NCBI RefSeq assembly: GCF_009755725.1
Contig: NZ_CP046619.1
Span: 2,852,001 to 2,916,000 of the forward strand
Source of the DNA: Diaminobutyricimonas sp. LJ205
GTDB lineage: Bacteria > Actinomycetota > Actinomycetes > Actinomycetales > Microbacteriaceae
Direction: 5' to 3'
Length of the DNA stretch: 64,000 bases
Below the pieces are notes generated by a model, which ran no database searches, was not told where the DNA came from, and worked only from the letters and a program-made list of their open reading frames with translations. The position numbers were made by a program, and so were the translations under genes. The first letter of the stretch is position 1. Every line of letters begins with the position of its first letter. Shown here piece after piece: positions 41,614 to 51,037 of this stretch.

Positions 41614-41645
41614 ATTTTGATCGTATATCTTTTCGTACATTTGTC
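41608..41645. promoter_or_regulatory. AT-rich operator/promoter of the homoprotocatechuate operon
   Basis: A strongly AT-rich island in high-GC surroundings. On the minus strand it reads TGTACGAAAAGATATACGATC followed by AAAATATG, with two TACGA units 14 bases apart. It lies at the divergent start of the HpaG-like gene and about 165 bases from the ThDP enzyme, and is a plausible site for the operon's GntR regulator. Confidence 0.5.
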
Positions 41646-41807
41646 TAGCCCTCGGCCGGATCACTAGACTCGCGACGTCCGGTCGGCTCACTGCCGACGA
41701 GTGCTCGAAAAATGGGCACGAAGCCAAGCGGCACTGCATCTGGTCGCACCGCCGCCGCGCGAGACACATACGGAACCTGTCCCGTCCCTGTCTCGAAAGG
41801 CTTGCGC

Positions 41808-43460
41808 ATGCCTTGCGTTTCCGCCCACGTCGCCATCACGCTGGCCCGCCACGTCGACCACGTTTTCGGGGTGATGGGCAACGGCAACGCCTACTTCCTC
41901 GACGCGCTCGAGCGCGAGACATCCGCCTCCTTCACCGCGGTTCGCCACGAGGGCGGCGCCGTTGTCGCGGCCGACGCCTACCACCGGTCGGGCGGCGGCC
42001 TGGCCGCGGCAACCGCCACCTACGGTGCAGGGTTCACCAACACGCTCACGGCCCTGGCCGAGGCGGTGCAGGCGCGGGTGCCACTGGTGCTCGTTGTGGG
42101 CGACGAGCCGACTTCCGGGCGCCGGTCGTGGGATGTCGACCAGATCGCGCTCGCGTCGGGAGTCGGCGCGCGCACCTACACGGTGGGGCGAGCGGATGCC
42201 GCGGCCACCACCATCATCGCGATCGAGCATGCACTGTCCTACCGGGTGCCCACGGTGCTCGCGATCCCGTACGACGTGGCCACCGTCGACGCCGGCCCGG
42301 TTCCGGTCACTCCCGAGCCGCAGCTGCCCGAACCGCTGATCCCCACCGGCCCCTTCGCCACCGCCGCAGTGAAAGATGCGGCGGCAGCGCTGGCCGGCGC
42401 GCACCGGCCGGTGCTGTTGGCCGGTCGTGGGGCCTGGCTGGCCGGCGCCGGCGAGGCGCTCGGCGCCCTGGCCGAGGCCACCGGTGCCCTCACCGCGTCG
42501 ACCGCTCTCGGCCGCGGCCTCTTCCCCGACGCACGCTACGATCTCGGCGTCACCGGAGGGTTCGGCGCCGAGGCTGCGATGGCCCTGATCCACGACGCCG
42601 ACGTCGCCGTGGTGTTCGGTGCCTCGCTCAATCAGTTCACCATGCGGTTCGGCGGCCTGTTCGCGCCCGGCACCCGCGTGATCCAGGTCGATGTCGCCCC
42701 GACGGCCACGCACCCACACATTGGAGCGTTCATTCGCGGCGACGCAGCAGTCGTGGCGAATGCCCTGGTCGCGGAGCTCGGTGCTCGAGGAGCGGCGCCG
42801 CGCGGATGGCGCGAATCGCTGGACCTCAGCGGAGTCACCGAGCACGATCCCGGCGAGCCCCTCGCCTCCGACGGCCGCCTCGACCCGCGGTCGGCGGCGC
42901 GACGGATCGCTGAGCTGCTGCCGTCCGATCGAGTGGTGGTCTCCGACGGCGGCCACTTCCTCGGCTGGTCGAACATGTACTGGCCGGTTGCGTCGCCGGA
43001 TCGGATGGTCATGGTCGGCACCGCGTACCAGTCGATCGGCCTTGGCTTCCCGAGCGTGCCAGGAGCAGCGATGGCCAAACCAGACGCCACCATTGTGCTG
43101 AGCACGGGCGACGGCGGTGGGCTCATGGCGCTGGCCGACCTGGAGACCGCGGTGCGCGTCGCCGGCGGGCGCGGGCTTGCCGTGGTCTGGAACGACGCTG
43201 CCTATGGCGCCGAGGTCAACCTCTACGGGCTGAAGGGTCTCGCCGACGGCCCGATGCGCATTCCCGAGGTCGATTTCGCATCCCTCGCGTCCGCTGTCGG
43301 CGCCGAGGGCGTGGTGGTCCGGGAACTGCCCGATCTGGACACGCTCGCCGACTGGACCGACCGGCCAGCCGACGAGCGACCATTCCTGTTGCTGGATCTG
43401 CGCATCTCGGGCGAGATCATCGCGCCGTATTACCAGGAGATTTTCCGCGTGAACAGCTGA
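41808..43460 (+). CDS. Thiamine diphosphate-dependent enzyme (decarboxylase/acetolactate synthase-like)
   Basis: A 550-residue ThDP enzyme of the pyruvate-decarboxylase superfamily. The cofactor-activating Glu is in VRHEGGAVVAADAY near 44, the central domain has RPVLLAGRGAWLAGAG, and the ThDP/Mg motif GDGGGLMALADLETAV...VVWND is near 430-460. The ATG is preceded by AAAGG. It is divergent from the homoprotocatechuate operon. It may decarboxylate an aromatic 2-oxo acid such as a hydroxyphenylpyruvate to feed the pathway, but the family is too broad to say. Confidence 0.75.
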   Translation: MPCVSAHVAITLARHVDHVFGVMGNGNAYFLDALERETSASFTAVRHEGGAVVAADAYHRSGGGLAAATATYGAGFTNTLTALAEAVQARVPLVLVVGDEPTSGRRSWDVDQIALASGVGARTYTVGRADAAATTIIAIEHALSYRVPTVLAIPYDVATVDAGPVPVTPEPQLPEPLIPTGPFATAAVKDAAAALAGAHRPVLLAGRGAWLAGAGEALGALAEATGALTASTALGRGLFPDARYDLGVTGGFGAEAAMALIHDADVAVVFGASLNQFTMRFGGLFAPGTRVIQVDVAPTATHPHIGAFIRGDAAVVANALVAELGARGAAPRGWRESLDLSGVTEHDPGEPLASDGRLDPRSAARRIAELLPSDRVVVSDGGHFLGWSNMYWPVASPDRMVMVGTAYQSIGLGFPSVPGAAMAKPDATIVLSTGDGGGLMALADLETAVRVAGGRGLAVVWNDAAYGAEVNLYGLKGLADGPMRIPEVDFASLASAVGAEGVVVRELPDLDTLADWTDRPADERPFLLLDLRISGEIIAPYYQEIFRVNS

Positions 43461-43467
43461 CCCGAAC

Positions 43468-45387
43468 TCAGGCCTCAGCGAGTTCGGCGCGCGCACCGTG
43501 CGCTCCGTGCGCGGCGAGCATGTTTCCGGCGAAGAACTCAGCGAGTTCGGCGGTCGCGGTGAGCGGCAGGACGTGCGCCACGTACTGGTCGGGGCGCACC
43601 ACCACCAGGCATCCGGCCTCGCGGTCGATGCCGCGCTGCTCGAAGATGTCCTCGTCGCCCGCCGCGTACACCTTCTCGTAGTCGATCAGCTCGAATGGGC
43701 CGACGCGGGGCAGGAAGATCTCGGGGACGCTCATGATGTCGACTTCGACGTGCGCCCCGGGGTAGACCACCTTGACGTCGAACACGCTGTCGATATCCGC
43801 ATCGGCCGGCGTGTAGGCCACGACCGGTGATTCCGGTGCGGTCGCCAGCCACTCGGCCCAGTCACGGAAGACCGCGTCACCGCCTGATCCAGCCCTGCCG
43901 GGGAAGGCGTACATCCGCCACCGGCCATCCGCGCGGTGGTGGTGCCCCAGGTGAATGGGGTTTCCGTCGGCGACCCGCATGACCGGCACCGACTTGAAGC
44001 GCTTGCCGATCGGGAACCCGGTCGCGAGGTCTTGATGCGTCGCCTCGCCGATCAGCATCGACGGCGGATACTGCGTCATGAACCCGGCCGGGAATTCGGC
44101 GGTGCGCACGTAGAACTCCCCCAATTCCTTGGGGCTCTCGAACTCCTCGGGTTTCTTCGCCATCATCGTCGACCACACCTTGTCGAAGTCGATGAGGTTC
44201 TGCGCGATCACCTGCCGCTCGTCGGAGTAGGTCTGCAGCAGCTTTTCCGGGCTTCGACCGGTGAGCACGTGTGCGAGCTTCCAGCCGAGGTTGAAGCCAT
44301 CCTGCATCGACACGTTCATGCCCTGGCCTGCCTTGGCACTGTGCGTGTGACACGCGTCGCCGGTGATGAACACGTGCGGCGAGCGGCCGGTCTCGGGGGT
44401 CGCGTCGTCGAACTTGTCGGTGAGACGATGGCCGACCTCGTAGACGCTGTACCAGGCGACGTTCTTCACGTCGAGCGTGTAGGGGTGCAGGATCGCATTG
44501 GCCTTGACGATCGCTGTCTCGACCGTCGTCTGCCGGACCCTGTGGTGGTCTTCGTCCGCGATCTCTCCGAGATCGACGTACATGCGGAAGAGGTAACCGC
44601 CTTCGCGGGGGATGAGCAGGATGCTGCCGACCTGCGACTGGATCGCACACTTGGTGCGGATGTCGGGGAAGTCGGTTACTGCCAGCGTGTCCATCACCGC
44701 CCAGGCATGCTTGGCGTGGGTGCCGACGAGCTTCCTGCCGATCGATTCACGCACGGCGCTGCGCGCGCCGTCGCACCCGACGACGTACTTGGCACGCACC
44801 TGGCGTTCCTCGCCTGCCCGATCCCCGGCACCCTCCCGCAGCGTCACGGTTACGGGGAAATCGCCCTCGTCGGCTACCTCCAGTCCGACGAACTCGAGCG
44901 CGTAGTCCGGGGTCAACCGGGTCGGCGAATTCGCCGCCACCTCGGCGAAGTAGTCGAGCACCCTGGCCTGATTCACGATCAGGTGCGGGAACTCGCTGAT
45001 GCCGGTCTCGTCGTCCACGGCCCGATCGGTCCGGATGATCTTCGTCGGATCCTCCGGATCCGGGCCCCAGAAGCACATCTCGGTGATGTGGTAGGCCTCG
45101 CTGGAGATCTGCTCGGCGAAGCCGAACGCCTGGAAGGTTTCGACGCTGCGAGCCTGGATGCCGTCGGCCTGGCCGATCTCGAGGCGACCGGGCCGCTGCT
45201 CGATGATTCGCGTGTTGATCTGCGGGAACTGGGAGAGTTGTGCAGCCAGGATCATGCCTGCCGGCCCGGAGCCCACGATGAGCACGTCGACCTCGTCGGG
45301 AAGCTGCTCGGGGCGGTTCACCCCGGTGCCTGCCGGGGGACTGATGCGCGGATCGCCGGATACGTAGCCGTGGTGGTGGAACTGCAT
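43468..45387 (-). CDS. FAD-dependent aromatic monooxygenase (phenol hydroxylase / 3-hydroxybenzoate 4-hydroxylase type)
   Basis: A 639-residue class A flavoprotein hydroxylase. FAD loop VLIVGSGPAGM is at 36-46, the DG motif is GCDGARSAVRES near 238, and the second FAD motif GDACHTHSAKAGQGMN is near 330. A C-terminal thioredoxin-like domain (from about 480) is typical of phenol 2-monooxygenase and MobA. The N-terminus MQFHHHGYVSGDPR also fits MobA-like enzymes. It converges on the ThDP enzyme with seven bases between. It may hydroxylate a hydroxyphenylacetate or hydroxybenzoate for the ring-cleavage genes nearby. Confidence 0.82.
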   Translation of the reverse strand: MQFHHHGYVSGDPRISPPAGTGVNRPEQLPDEVDVLIVGSGPAGMILAAQLSQFPQINTRIIEQRPGRLEIGQADGIQARSVETFQAFGFAEQISSEAYHITEMCFWGPDPEDPTKIIRTDRAVDDETGISEFPHLIVNQARVLDYFAEVAANSPTRLTPDYALEFVGLEVADEGDFPVTVTLREGAGDRAGEERQVRAKYVVGCDGARSAVRESIGRKLVGTHAKHAWAVMDTLAVTDFPDIRTKCAIQSQVGSILLIPREGGYLFRMYVDLGEIADEDHHRVRQTTVETAIVKANAILHPYTLDVKNVAWYSVYEVGHRLTDKFDDATPETGRSPHVFITGDACHTHSAKAGQGMNVSMQDGFNLGWKLAHVLTGRSPEKLLQTYSDERQVIAQNLIDFDKVWSTMMAKKPEEFESPKELGEFYVRTAEFPAGFMTQYPPSMLIGEATHQDLATGFPIGKRFKSVPVMRVADGNPIHLGHHHRADGRWRMYAFPGRAGSGGDAVFRDWAEWLATAPESPVVAYTPADADIDSVFDVKVVYPGAHVEVDIMSVPEIFLPRVGPFELIDYEKVYAAGDEDIFEQRGIDREAGCLVVVRPDQYVAHVLPLTATAELAEFFAGNMLAAHGAHGARAELAEA

Positions 45388-45479
45388 GGGGTCCTCACAT
45401 GTCGCCGTTGACTTCCTTCGACGGCGCTGTCGAAGGGCGTTTCCATTATTGAACGGACCGGCCCGCAGTGCGGCGAGGA

Positions 45480-45532
45480 CCAAGGGTTTCGAGACGCGTG
45501 CTCGCAAGCTCGCGCACTCCTCACCCACCGGA
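45480..45532. repeat. GGTTTCGAGACGCG...CACCCACCGGA intergenic repeat-like sequence
   Basis: GGGTTTCGAGACGCGTGCTC followed by GCAAGCTCGCGCACTCCTC and ACCCACCGG is an inverted-repeat-rich intergenic sequence. A related start (GGGTTTCGATACGCG, ending ACCACCGGA) occurs at 57785-57850. It looks like a second dispersed repeat family. Confidence 0.45.
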
Positions 45533-45533
45533 A

Positions 45534-46154
45534 TTAGTAGAGCAGGAACCGCTTGCTCTCGGACTCGATCTCACCGAGGCGCACGGTCAGGTGGTAGCTC
45601 GCACCACCGGCGGTGACCTCGGGGCGGTCCTGCTGCTCGCAGGTGTCCACCGAGGAACGGACCCGCTCCCACGGGATCGGCGAGGTCGTCTGCGGCTTGC
45701 CCGGTTCGAGCGTGATCGGCGCTGCCGCCGGGTTGGTCTGGCAGTCCTTCGACGACCAGTACTGCTCCTGGCCACTGCCGACCACGAGTTCCTGCACGTC
45801 GGTGCCGGCGTTGATTGTGCACGCCACGGCGCCGTTGTTGGTGAGGGTCATCGAGATCATCGGCGTCTCGCCGGCCGCGTATTCGCCCTTGTCGGTTACC
45901 GCGTCAAGCTTCAGCACCGACGGGTCGCACTCAGTCGGATCGCCCGTCGCCGCCGGCGCGGATGACTCGCCATCCGTCGGCTGGTTGGACTCAGTCGCCC
46001 CGGTCGGCTCCTTGCCGGCATCCGCCGATCCGGGCCGCGTGACGATGAGCACGATGATCACAACTACGGCGATCAGGCCGAGCAGCACGATCAGGCGCCG
46101 CCGCCAGTACACGCTGCTGGGCTGCGGGCCGACGGGATTGCGGAACGTCGACAT
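45534..46154 (-). CDS. Membrane-anchored hypothetical protein
   Basis: A 206-residue protein with a short basic N-terminus (YWRRR), one membrane segment (LIVLLGLIAVVVIIVLIV, about 22-39), a Ser/Thr/Pro-rich linker and an extracellular domain of about 120 residues. That domain has four cysteines (ECDPS, ACTIN, DCQTN, TCEQQ), probably two disulfides, and beta-sandwich-like strands (GETPMISMTLTNNGAVACT). The ATG at 46154 is preferred over the GTG two codons upstream. Function unknown. Confidence 0.75.
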   Translation of the reverse strand: MSTFRNPVGPQPSSVYWRRRLIVLLGLIAVVVIIVLIVTRPGSADAGKEPTGATESNQPTDGESSAPAATGDPTECDPSVLKLDAVTDKGEYAAGETPMISMTLTNNGAVACTINAGTDVQELVVGSGQEQYWSSKDCQTNPAAAPITLEPGKPQTTSPIPWERVRSSVDTCEQQDRPEVTAGGASYHLTVRLGEIESESKRFLLY

Positions 46155-46225
46155 GTGCACAGGGTAACTAAGCGTCCGTCAGCATCCGGGGATTGGCCTG
46201 CGTGTCCGCCGCACTCCCACCGGAT

Positions 46226-46726
46226 TCAAAGGTGTTTCAGCATGCGGGTGTTGCCGAGCGTGTTCGGCTTCACGCGGGCGAGGTCGAGGAACTCGGCGAC
46301 GCCCTCGTCGGTGGACCGCACGAGTTCGGCATAGACATCCGCATCGACGATCTCATCGCTCATCGCCTGGAAGCCGTGCCGGGCGAAGAAGTCCACCTCG
46401 AACGTCAGGCAGAACAGCCGGCTCAACCCGAGCGCCTGCGCGTCGGATTCCAGGGTGTCGAGCAGCGCATGCCCGACGCCGCGGCCGAGCCAGTCCCGGG
46501 CGACGGCCAGCGTGCGCACCTCACCGAGGTCTTCCCACATCACGTGCAGGGCGCCGCAGCCGATGAGGTTGTCGTCGGCGTCCTCGGCGACGCGAAACTC
46601 CTGCACGGCCTCATAGAACGACACCCGTTCCTTGCCGAGCAGGATGCGCTCGTGAACAAGCGGTTCGATCAGTCGCTGGATGCCGGGCACATCACTGGTC
46701 CGGGCGGGGCGCACAGTGAAGGTCAC
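46226..46726 (-). CDS. argA: Amino-acid N-acetyltransferase (N-acetylglutamate synthase, short actinobacterial type)
   Basis: A 166-residue GNAT protein. VRPARTSDVPGIQRLIEP opens it, FYEAVQEFRVAED follows, the acetyl-CoA loop reads VARDWLGRGVGHALL near 76-90, and RLFCLTFEVDFFARHGF near 106. This resembles the short N-acetylglutamate synthase of Mycobacterium (Rv2747 type), the first step of arginine synthesis. It is followed downstream by other genes unrelated to arginine, so the call rests on sequence. Confidence 0.8.
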   Translation of the reverse strand: MTFTVRPARTSDVPGIQRLIEPLVHERILLGKERVSFYEAVQEFRVAEDADDNLIGCGALHVMWEDLGEVRTLAVARDWLGRGVGHALLDTLESDAQALGLSRLFCLTFEVDFFARHGFQAMSDEIVDADVYAELVRSTDEGVAEFLDLARVKPNTLGNTRMLKHL

Positions 46727-46853
46727 GTCACGATCCTAGGGGTGCACCGATGGCCGGCCTGTCGCCGACGGCCAGACTTTCCGCCCATGGCGCACGCCGA
46801 AACCCCTGCCATCGACGGAAAGGTCGGCCGCGGCGGCATCCGGGCACGCGAAA

Positions 46854-46881
46854 GGGGGCGGCGGATGTCTCCGCCGCCCCC
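46854..46881 (-). terminator. Terminator hairpin after clpC
   Basis: GGGGGCGGCGGA-TGTC-TCCGCCGCCCCC is a perfect 12-base stem just past the clpC stop on the minus strand, followed by TTTCGC. It probably ends clpC transcription. A dispersed GGTCTCGACAAGCTCGACCAG repeat (46886-46906) lies between it and the stop. Confidence 0.7.
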
Positions 46882-46885
46882 TGTG

Positions 46886-46906
46886 GTCTCGACAAGCTCG
46901 ACCAGC
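46886..46906. repeat. Dispersed GGTCTCGACAAGCTCGACCAG repeat, copy at clpC 3' end
   Basis: A copy of the short repeat also found at 32329, 33680 and 52129, here directly next to the clpC stop codon. Confidence 0.6.
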
Positions 46907-46908
46907 TA

Positions 46909-49413
46909 CTACTTGGCCTCGCCCGCGGTGATCGCCGGGTCGGCGCTTGCAGCGAGGGCGTCCTCGCGGCCGGGCTGCCGGCTGGTGCTGAAGATGAACT
47001 CGCCACCGACCATGTCCACGTGCACGTGGTCGCCCGCGTTGAGCTCGCCGTGCAGGATCTTCTCGGACAGGCGGTCCTCGATCTCGTGCTGCACCGCGCG
47101 CCGCAGCGGACGCGCGCCGAGCGCCGGGTCGAAGCCGAGCGTGATCAGCTGCTTCTTAGCTGCTTCGGTCAGGTCGATCGTCATGTCGCGGTCCATCAGG
47201 CGCTCACGCAGCCGCTTGACGAACAGGTCGACGATCTGAAGCAGCTCGTCCTGGCCCAGCTGCGGGAACACGATGGTCTCGTCGACACGGTTCAGGAACT
47301 CCGGCTTGAAGTGCTTCTTCAGCTCCTCAACCACCTTCGCGCGCATCGCCCGGTACGAGTTCTCGGTGTTGCCCTCGAGCGTGAAGCCCACGGGACCGCC
47401 GGTGATGTCCTTCGTACCGAGGTTCGTCGTCATGATGATGACGGTGTTCTTGAAGTCGACCACGCGGCCCTGACCGTCGGTCAGGCGACCTTCTTCCAGA
47501 ACCTGCAGCAGCGAGTTGAAGATGTCCGGGTGGGCCTTCTCGATCTCGTCGAACAGCACAACGCTGAACGGCTTGCGTCGCACCTTCTCGGTGAGCTGGC
47601 CGCCCTCTTCGAAACCGACGAAGCCTGGAGGGGCGCCGAACAGCCGCGAGACGGTGTGCTTCTCGCCGTACTCACTCATGTCGAGCGAGATCAGCGCGTC
47701 CTCGTCGTCGAACAGGAACTCGGCGAGCGCCTTGGCCAGTTCGGTCTTTCCGACGCCGGTCGGGCCGGCGAAGATGAACGAACCGCTGGGACGCTTCGGG
47801 TCCTTGAGTCCGGCGCGGGTGCGGCGGATGGTCTTGGACAGCACCGAGACGGCCTCGTCCTGGCCGATCACCCGCTGGTGCAGGGCCTTCTCCATGAAGA
47901 TGAGCCGGGCGGATTCCTCCTCGGTGAGCTTGAACACCGGGATGCCGGTGGCCTGCGCCAGCACTTCAGCGATGACACCCTCATCGACGGTGCCGCTGGC
48001 CGCGACATCCCCGCTGCGCCACTGCTTCTCGAGCCGCAGCCGCTCGCCGAGGAGTTTCTTCTCCTCGTCGCGCAGCGATGCCGCCTTCTCGAAGTCCTGG
48101 TCCTCGATCGCGTCTTCCTTCTGCTTGCGCACAAGGGCGATCCGCTCGTCGAACTCACGCAGCTCCGGCGGGGCCGACAGGATCGACAGGCGCAGGCGGG
48201 CGCCGGCCTCGTCGATCAGGTCGATGGCCTTGTCGGGCAGGAAGCGGTCCTGCACGTAGCGGTCGGCGAGGTTCACTGCCGACACCAGCGCGCCATCGGT
48301 GATGGACACCTTGTGGAACGCCTCGTACTTGTCGCGCAGGCCCTTCAGGATGTTGATCGCGTGGGCGAGCGACGGCTCCTGCACCTGCACCGGCTGGAAG
48401 CGGCGCTCGAGCGCGGCATCCTTCTCGAAGTGCTTGCGGTACTCGTCGAGCGTGGTCGCACCGATGGTCTGCAGCTCGCCGCGGGCAAGCAGCGGCTTCA
48501 GGATCGAGGCCGCGTCGATCGCGCCCTCGGCGGCACCCGCACCAACCAGGGTGTGGATCTCGTCGATGAAGACGATGATGTCCCCGCGGGTACGGATCTC
48601 CTTGGTGACCTTCTTCAGGCGCTCTTCGAAGTCACCGCGGTAGCGGCTACCGGCGATGAGCGAGCCGAGGTCGAGCGAGTAGAGCTGCTTGTCCTTCAGC
48701 GTCTCGGGCACATCACCCTTGACGATGGCCTGGGCAAGGCCCTCGACGACGGCGGTCTTGCCGACGCCGGGCTCACCGATCAACACCGGGTTGTTCTTCG
48801 AGCGGCGGGAGAGGATCTGCATGACCCGCTCCATCTCCTTCTCGCGTCCGATGACCGGGTCGAGCTTGCCCTCGCGGGCCGCCTGGGTCAGGTTGCGACC
48901 GAACTGGTCGAGGATCTGCGAACCCTTGGCGTCCGCGGCAGCATTGTCGACGCCTGCCGCGACGGCTTCCTTGCCCTGGTAGCCCGAGAGCAGCTGGATG
49001 ACCTGCTGACGCACCTTGTTCAGGTCGGCGCCGAGCTTGACGAGCACCTGGGCGGCGACGCCTTCACCCTCGCGGATCAGGCCGAGCAGGATGTGCTCAG
49101 TACCGATGTAGTTGTGGCCGAGCTGCAGCGCCTCACGCAGGCTCAACTCGAGGACCTTCTTCGCGCGCGGCGTGAACGGGATGTGCCCGGTCGGCTGCTG
49201 CTGGCCCTGGCCGATGATGTCCTGCACCTGGTCGCGCACCGCGTCGAGCGAGATGCCGAGCGCCTCAAGGGCCTTCGCGGCGACGCCTTCACCCTCGTGA
49301 ATCAGGCCGAGCAGGATGTGCTCGGTACCGATGTAGTTGTGGTTGAGCATCTTGGCCTCTTCTTGGGCCAGGACGACGACACGACGGGCTCGGTCGGTGA
49401 ATCTCTCAAACAT
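46909..49413 (-). CDS. clpC: ATP-dependent Clp protease ATP-binding subunit ClpC
   Basis: An 834-residue Hsp100 unfoldase that feeds substrates to ClpP. It has two N-terminal Clp repeats ([19 protein letters not shown] and a near-identical second), AAA-1 with Walker A GEPGVGKT and Walker B VFIDEIH, a UVR/middle coiled-coil region ([26 protein letters not shown]) diagnostic for ClpC, and AAA-2 with Walker [11 protein letters not shown]. The ClpP-binding loop region lies near GFTLEG. The start at 49413 is set by GGGAG upstream and the family start [13 protein letters not shown]; a frame to 49578 is longer without support. Confidence 0.97.
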   Translation of the reverse strand: MFERFTDRARRVVVLAQEEAKMLNHNYIGTEHILLGLIHEGEGVAAKALEALGISLDAVRDQVQDIIGQGQQQPTGHIPFTPRAKKVLELSLREALQLGHNYIGTEHILLGLIREGEGVAAQVLVKLGADLNKVRQQVIQLLSGYQGKEAVAAGVDNAAADAKGSQILDQFGRNLTQAAREGKLDPVIGREKEMERVMQILSRRSKNNPVLIGEPGVGKTAVVEGLAQAIVKGDVPETLKDKQLYSLDLGSLIAGSRYRGDFEERLKKVTKEIRTRGDIIVFIDEIHTLVGAGAAEGAIDAASILKPLLARGELQTIGATTLDEYRKHFEKDAALERRFQPVQVQEPSLAHAINILKGLRDKYEAFHKVSITDGALVSAVNLADRYVQDRFLPDKAIDLIDEAGARLRLSILSAPPELREFDERIALVRKQKEDAIEDQDFEKAASLRDEEKKLLGERLRLEKQWRSGDVAASGTVDEGVIAEVLAQATGIPVFKLTEEESARLIFMEKALHQRVIGQDEAVSVLSKTIRRTRAGLKDPKRPSGSFIFAGPTGVGKTELAKALAEFLFDDEDALISLDMSEYGEKHTVSRLFGAPPGFVGFEEGGQLTEKVRRKPFSVVLFDEIEKAHPDIFNSLLQVLEEGRLTDGQGRVVDFKNTVIIMTTNLGTKDITGGPVGFTLEGNTENSYRAMRAKVVEELKKHFKPEFLNRVDETIVFPQLGQDELLQIVDLFVKRLRERLMDRDMTIDLTEAAKKQLITLGFDPALGARPLRRAVQHEIEDRLSEKILHGELNAGDHVHVDMVGGEFIFSTSRQPGREDALAASADPAITAGEAK

Positions 49414-49602
49414 TTCGAACTCCCAAAGGGCACTGGGCAGGGACAGTGCCGATCTATACATCGAGGGTAACGAGCCGAGGGGTCGAAAACTGCCCCTGTT
49501 CGCCGTAGGCGTGACGGGAGTGCGCACGAGGTTCCGGATGACTCGAGCCTGAGGCATCCGGACGCATTCTTGCCTCAATCACCCGTTGCCATGGTTATCG
49601 AG

Positions 49603-49621
49603 AATCGTTATGTTAACGATT
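49603..49621. promoter_or_regulatory. Inverted repeat upstream of DUF2975/HTH pair
   Basis: AATCGTTA-TGT-TAACGATT is a perfect 8+8 palindrome about 55 bases upstream of the membrane protein gene. It is a good candidate for autoregulatory binding by the small HTH regulator encoded two genes on. Confidence 0.6.
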
Positions 49622-49628
49622 GTCGTTG

Positions 49629-49671
49629 TGGTCATTGAACATTGGGGTTGTGGTCATTGAACATTGGGGAT
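49629..49671. repeat. 22-base tandem duplication
   Basis: TGTGGTCATTGAACATTGGGG appears twice in a row (first copy starting near 49629, second near 49650) directly before the start codon of the DUF2975 gene. It duplicates part of the leader and ends in the likely ribosome-binding GGGG. Confidence 0.8.
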
Positions 49672-49674
49672 GGA

Positions 49675-50361
49675 ATGCGTGCAGTCAGAGGTAACGGACT
49701 TCGGATGTCGGAGCGCCTGTCGCTCGTGCTGTTCGCGGTGCTCGCAGGGGTGTACGGGATCGCCGCGACGGTGACCGCAGTGACGGCGTTCATCGAAGTG
49801 GTCGGAGGAGCCGAGGCGACCGTGACGCTCAGCACCCAGTACCCGGTGCCGCCGGACGCGGCGGTCGGTACGGCGACGGTGCTCTCAGGCAATTTCGACA
49901 GTGCGACCGTGGTCGTCTCCGGGTTGGACTGGTGGTCGCGGGCGTTCCTCGGAGGCGGCATCCTGGTCACCGCGCTGATGCATCTGACGATTGCCGCGAC
50001 GATCGTCTACCTCTGCCTCGGTCTGGTCCGGGGTCGCCCGTTCGCCCGGCCGATGACCTGGCTGCTGGCGACAACAAGCGGCGTGCTCATTCTTGGCGGC
50101 CTGATCGGGGCGGGCTTGACGATCGCCGGCCAGTTCTCGATCGCGTCGCAACTGGATCCGGATCCCGCCGAGACGGTGTTCCCGATGGCCGGATACGCCG
50201 ACTTGGCGCCACTCGTCGTCGGTGTCGCCCTTGCCGCGGTCGCCGCCGCCTTCGAACTCGGCGAGCGCCTGCAGCGCGACACCGAGGGGCTGGTCTCATG
50301 GGCGAAGAGCTCACCGGAATTCACTGCCGTCTCGACGAACTGCTTGAGGAGCGCGGGATGA
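49675..50361 (+). CDS. DUF2975-like four-helix membrane protein
   Basis: A 228-residue membrane protein with four hydrophobic segments (LSLVLFAVLAGVYGIAATVTAV; ILVTALMHLTIAATIVYLCLGL; TWLLATTSGVLILGGLIGAGLTI; LAPLVVGVALAAVAAAF). It matches the DUF2975 layout, which is usually encoded next to a small Cro/C1-type regulator, as here. The ATG at 49675 has GGGGATGGA just upstream. Its last 64 bases overlap the regulator in another frame, so the two are co-translated. Confidence 0.75.
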   Translation: MRAVRGNGLRMSERLSLVLFAVLAGVYGIAATVTAVTAFIEVVGGAEATVTLSTQYPVPPDAAVGTATVLSGNFDSATVVVSGLDWWSRAFLGGGILVTALMHLTIAATIVYLCLGLVRGRPFARPMTWLLATTSGVLILGGLIGAGLTIAGQFSIASQLDPDPAETVFPMAGYADLAPLVVGVALAAVAAAFELGERLQRDTEGLVSWAKSSPEFTAVSTNCLRSAG

Positions 50362-50516
50362 CCCTGACCCGACTCAGCGAACTGGTCGGGGTCAGCATCG
50401 TGAACCTGTCCGTGCTGAAGAACGACCGGGCCAGGGCCATCCGCTATTCGACCCTGCGCGCCGTCTGCGACGCGCTCGAGTGCGAGGTCGGCGACCTGCT
50501 GGTGCTCGCGGACTAA
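50298..50516 (+). CDS. Small Cro/C1-type HTH regulator (YozG-like)
   Basis: A 72-residue DNA-binding protein made of a single helix-turn-helix domain: LDELLEERGMTLTRLSELVGVSIVNLSVLKND and the second part RYSTLRAVCDALECEVGDLL. It starts inside the 3' end of the DUF2975 gene, the common arrangement for this pair. Probably autoregulates through the palindrome at 49603. Confidence 0.8.
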   Translation: MGEELTGIHCRLDELLEERGMTLTRLSELVGVSIVNLSVLKNDRARAIRYSTLRAVCDALECEVGDLLVLAD

Positions 50517-50542
50517 GCCACCGGGCCGCTGCCGTGACCGGA

Positions 50543-50926
50543 TTACTCGGTTACGTACTGGGCTTCCCCGTTGCCGAAGGACCAGTTCTCCTTGGGCACC
50601 TCGATGAGCCCGATGAACACGTCTTCGGTGCGCAGTCCCACCCGCTCGTGAAGCCCGTCGGCGATCGCGCGATACAGGTCCTTCTTCACCTGGGTGGTGC
50701 GCCCGGCGTTGAACGTGATCTGGATGATCAGCGCGCGGTCGGTGCGCTCGACCATGTATGTGGGGTCCATGACGAGGTTGCCGGGCTTGTGCTCGGACAC
50801 CACCATGAACCGGTCAATCTCCGGCACCCCGGCCACTCGCCTGAGGGCGTCGTAGACCACCTCGACGATTGCCGCCCGGTAGTCCGGGGATGTCCCCTCG
50901 GTGAGATCGATACGCACTAGCGGCAT
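50543..50926 (-). CDS. Tautomerase-superfamily protein
   Basis: A 127-residue protein starting M-P-LVRIDL, which leaves the catalytic Pro1 of the 4-oxalocrotonate tautomerase superfamily after Met removal. The length is that of a two-unit (MIF/cis-CaaD-like) member. A longer frame to 50956 would bury Pro1, so the internal ATG is the start. Keto-enol tautomerisation of an aromatic breakdown product is possible, but it is 9 kb from the hpa operon. Confidence 0.8.
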   Translation of the reverse strand: MPLVRIDLTEGTSPDYRAAIVEVVYDALRRVAGVPEIDRFMVVSEHKPGNLVMDPTYMVERTDRALIIQITFNAGRTTQVKKDLYRAIADGLHERVGLRTEDVFIGLIEVPKENWSFGNGEAQYVTE

Positions 50927-51037
50927 GGCTCTTCCATTCGTTTGACAGCAGTTCACCCCGACGGTGCAACAGAGAGACTCTCACAGACTCGGCCTCAGAG
51001 ACCGTGGGTAGGCTGGCGCCCGGATAGGGGTGATTGC

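Noticed and set aside
46750-49470. A 906-residue plus-strand frame opposite clpC
   Set aside because: It mirrors clpC, with biased composition (HV/LVEQ-rich) typical of an antisense shadow.
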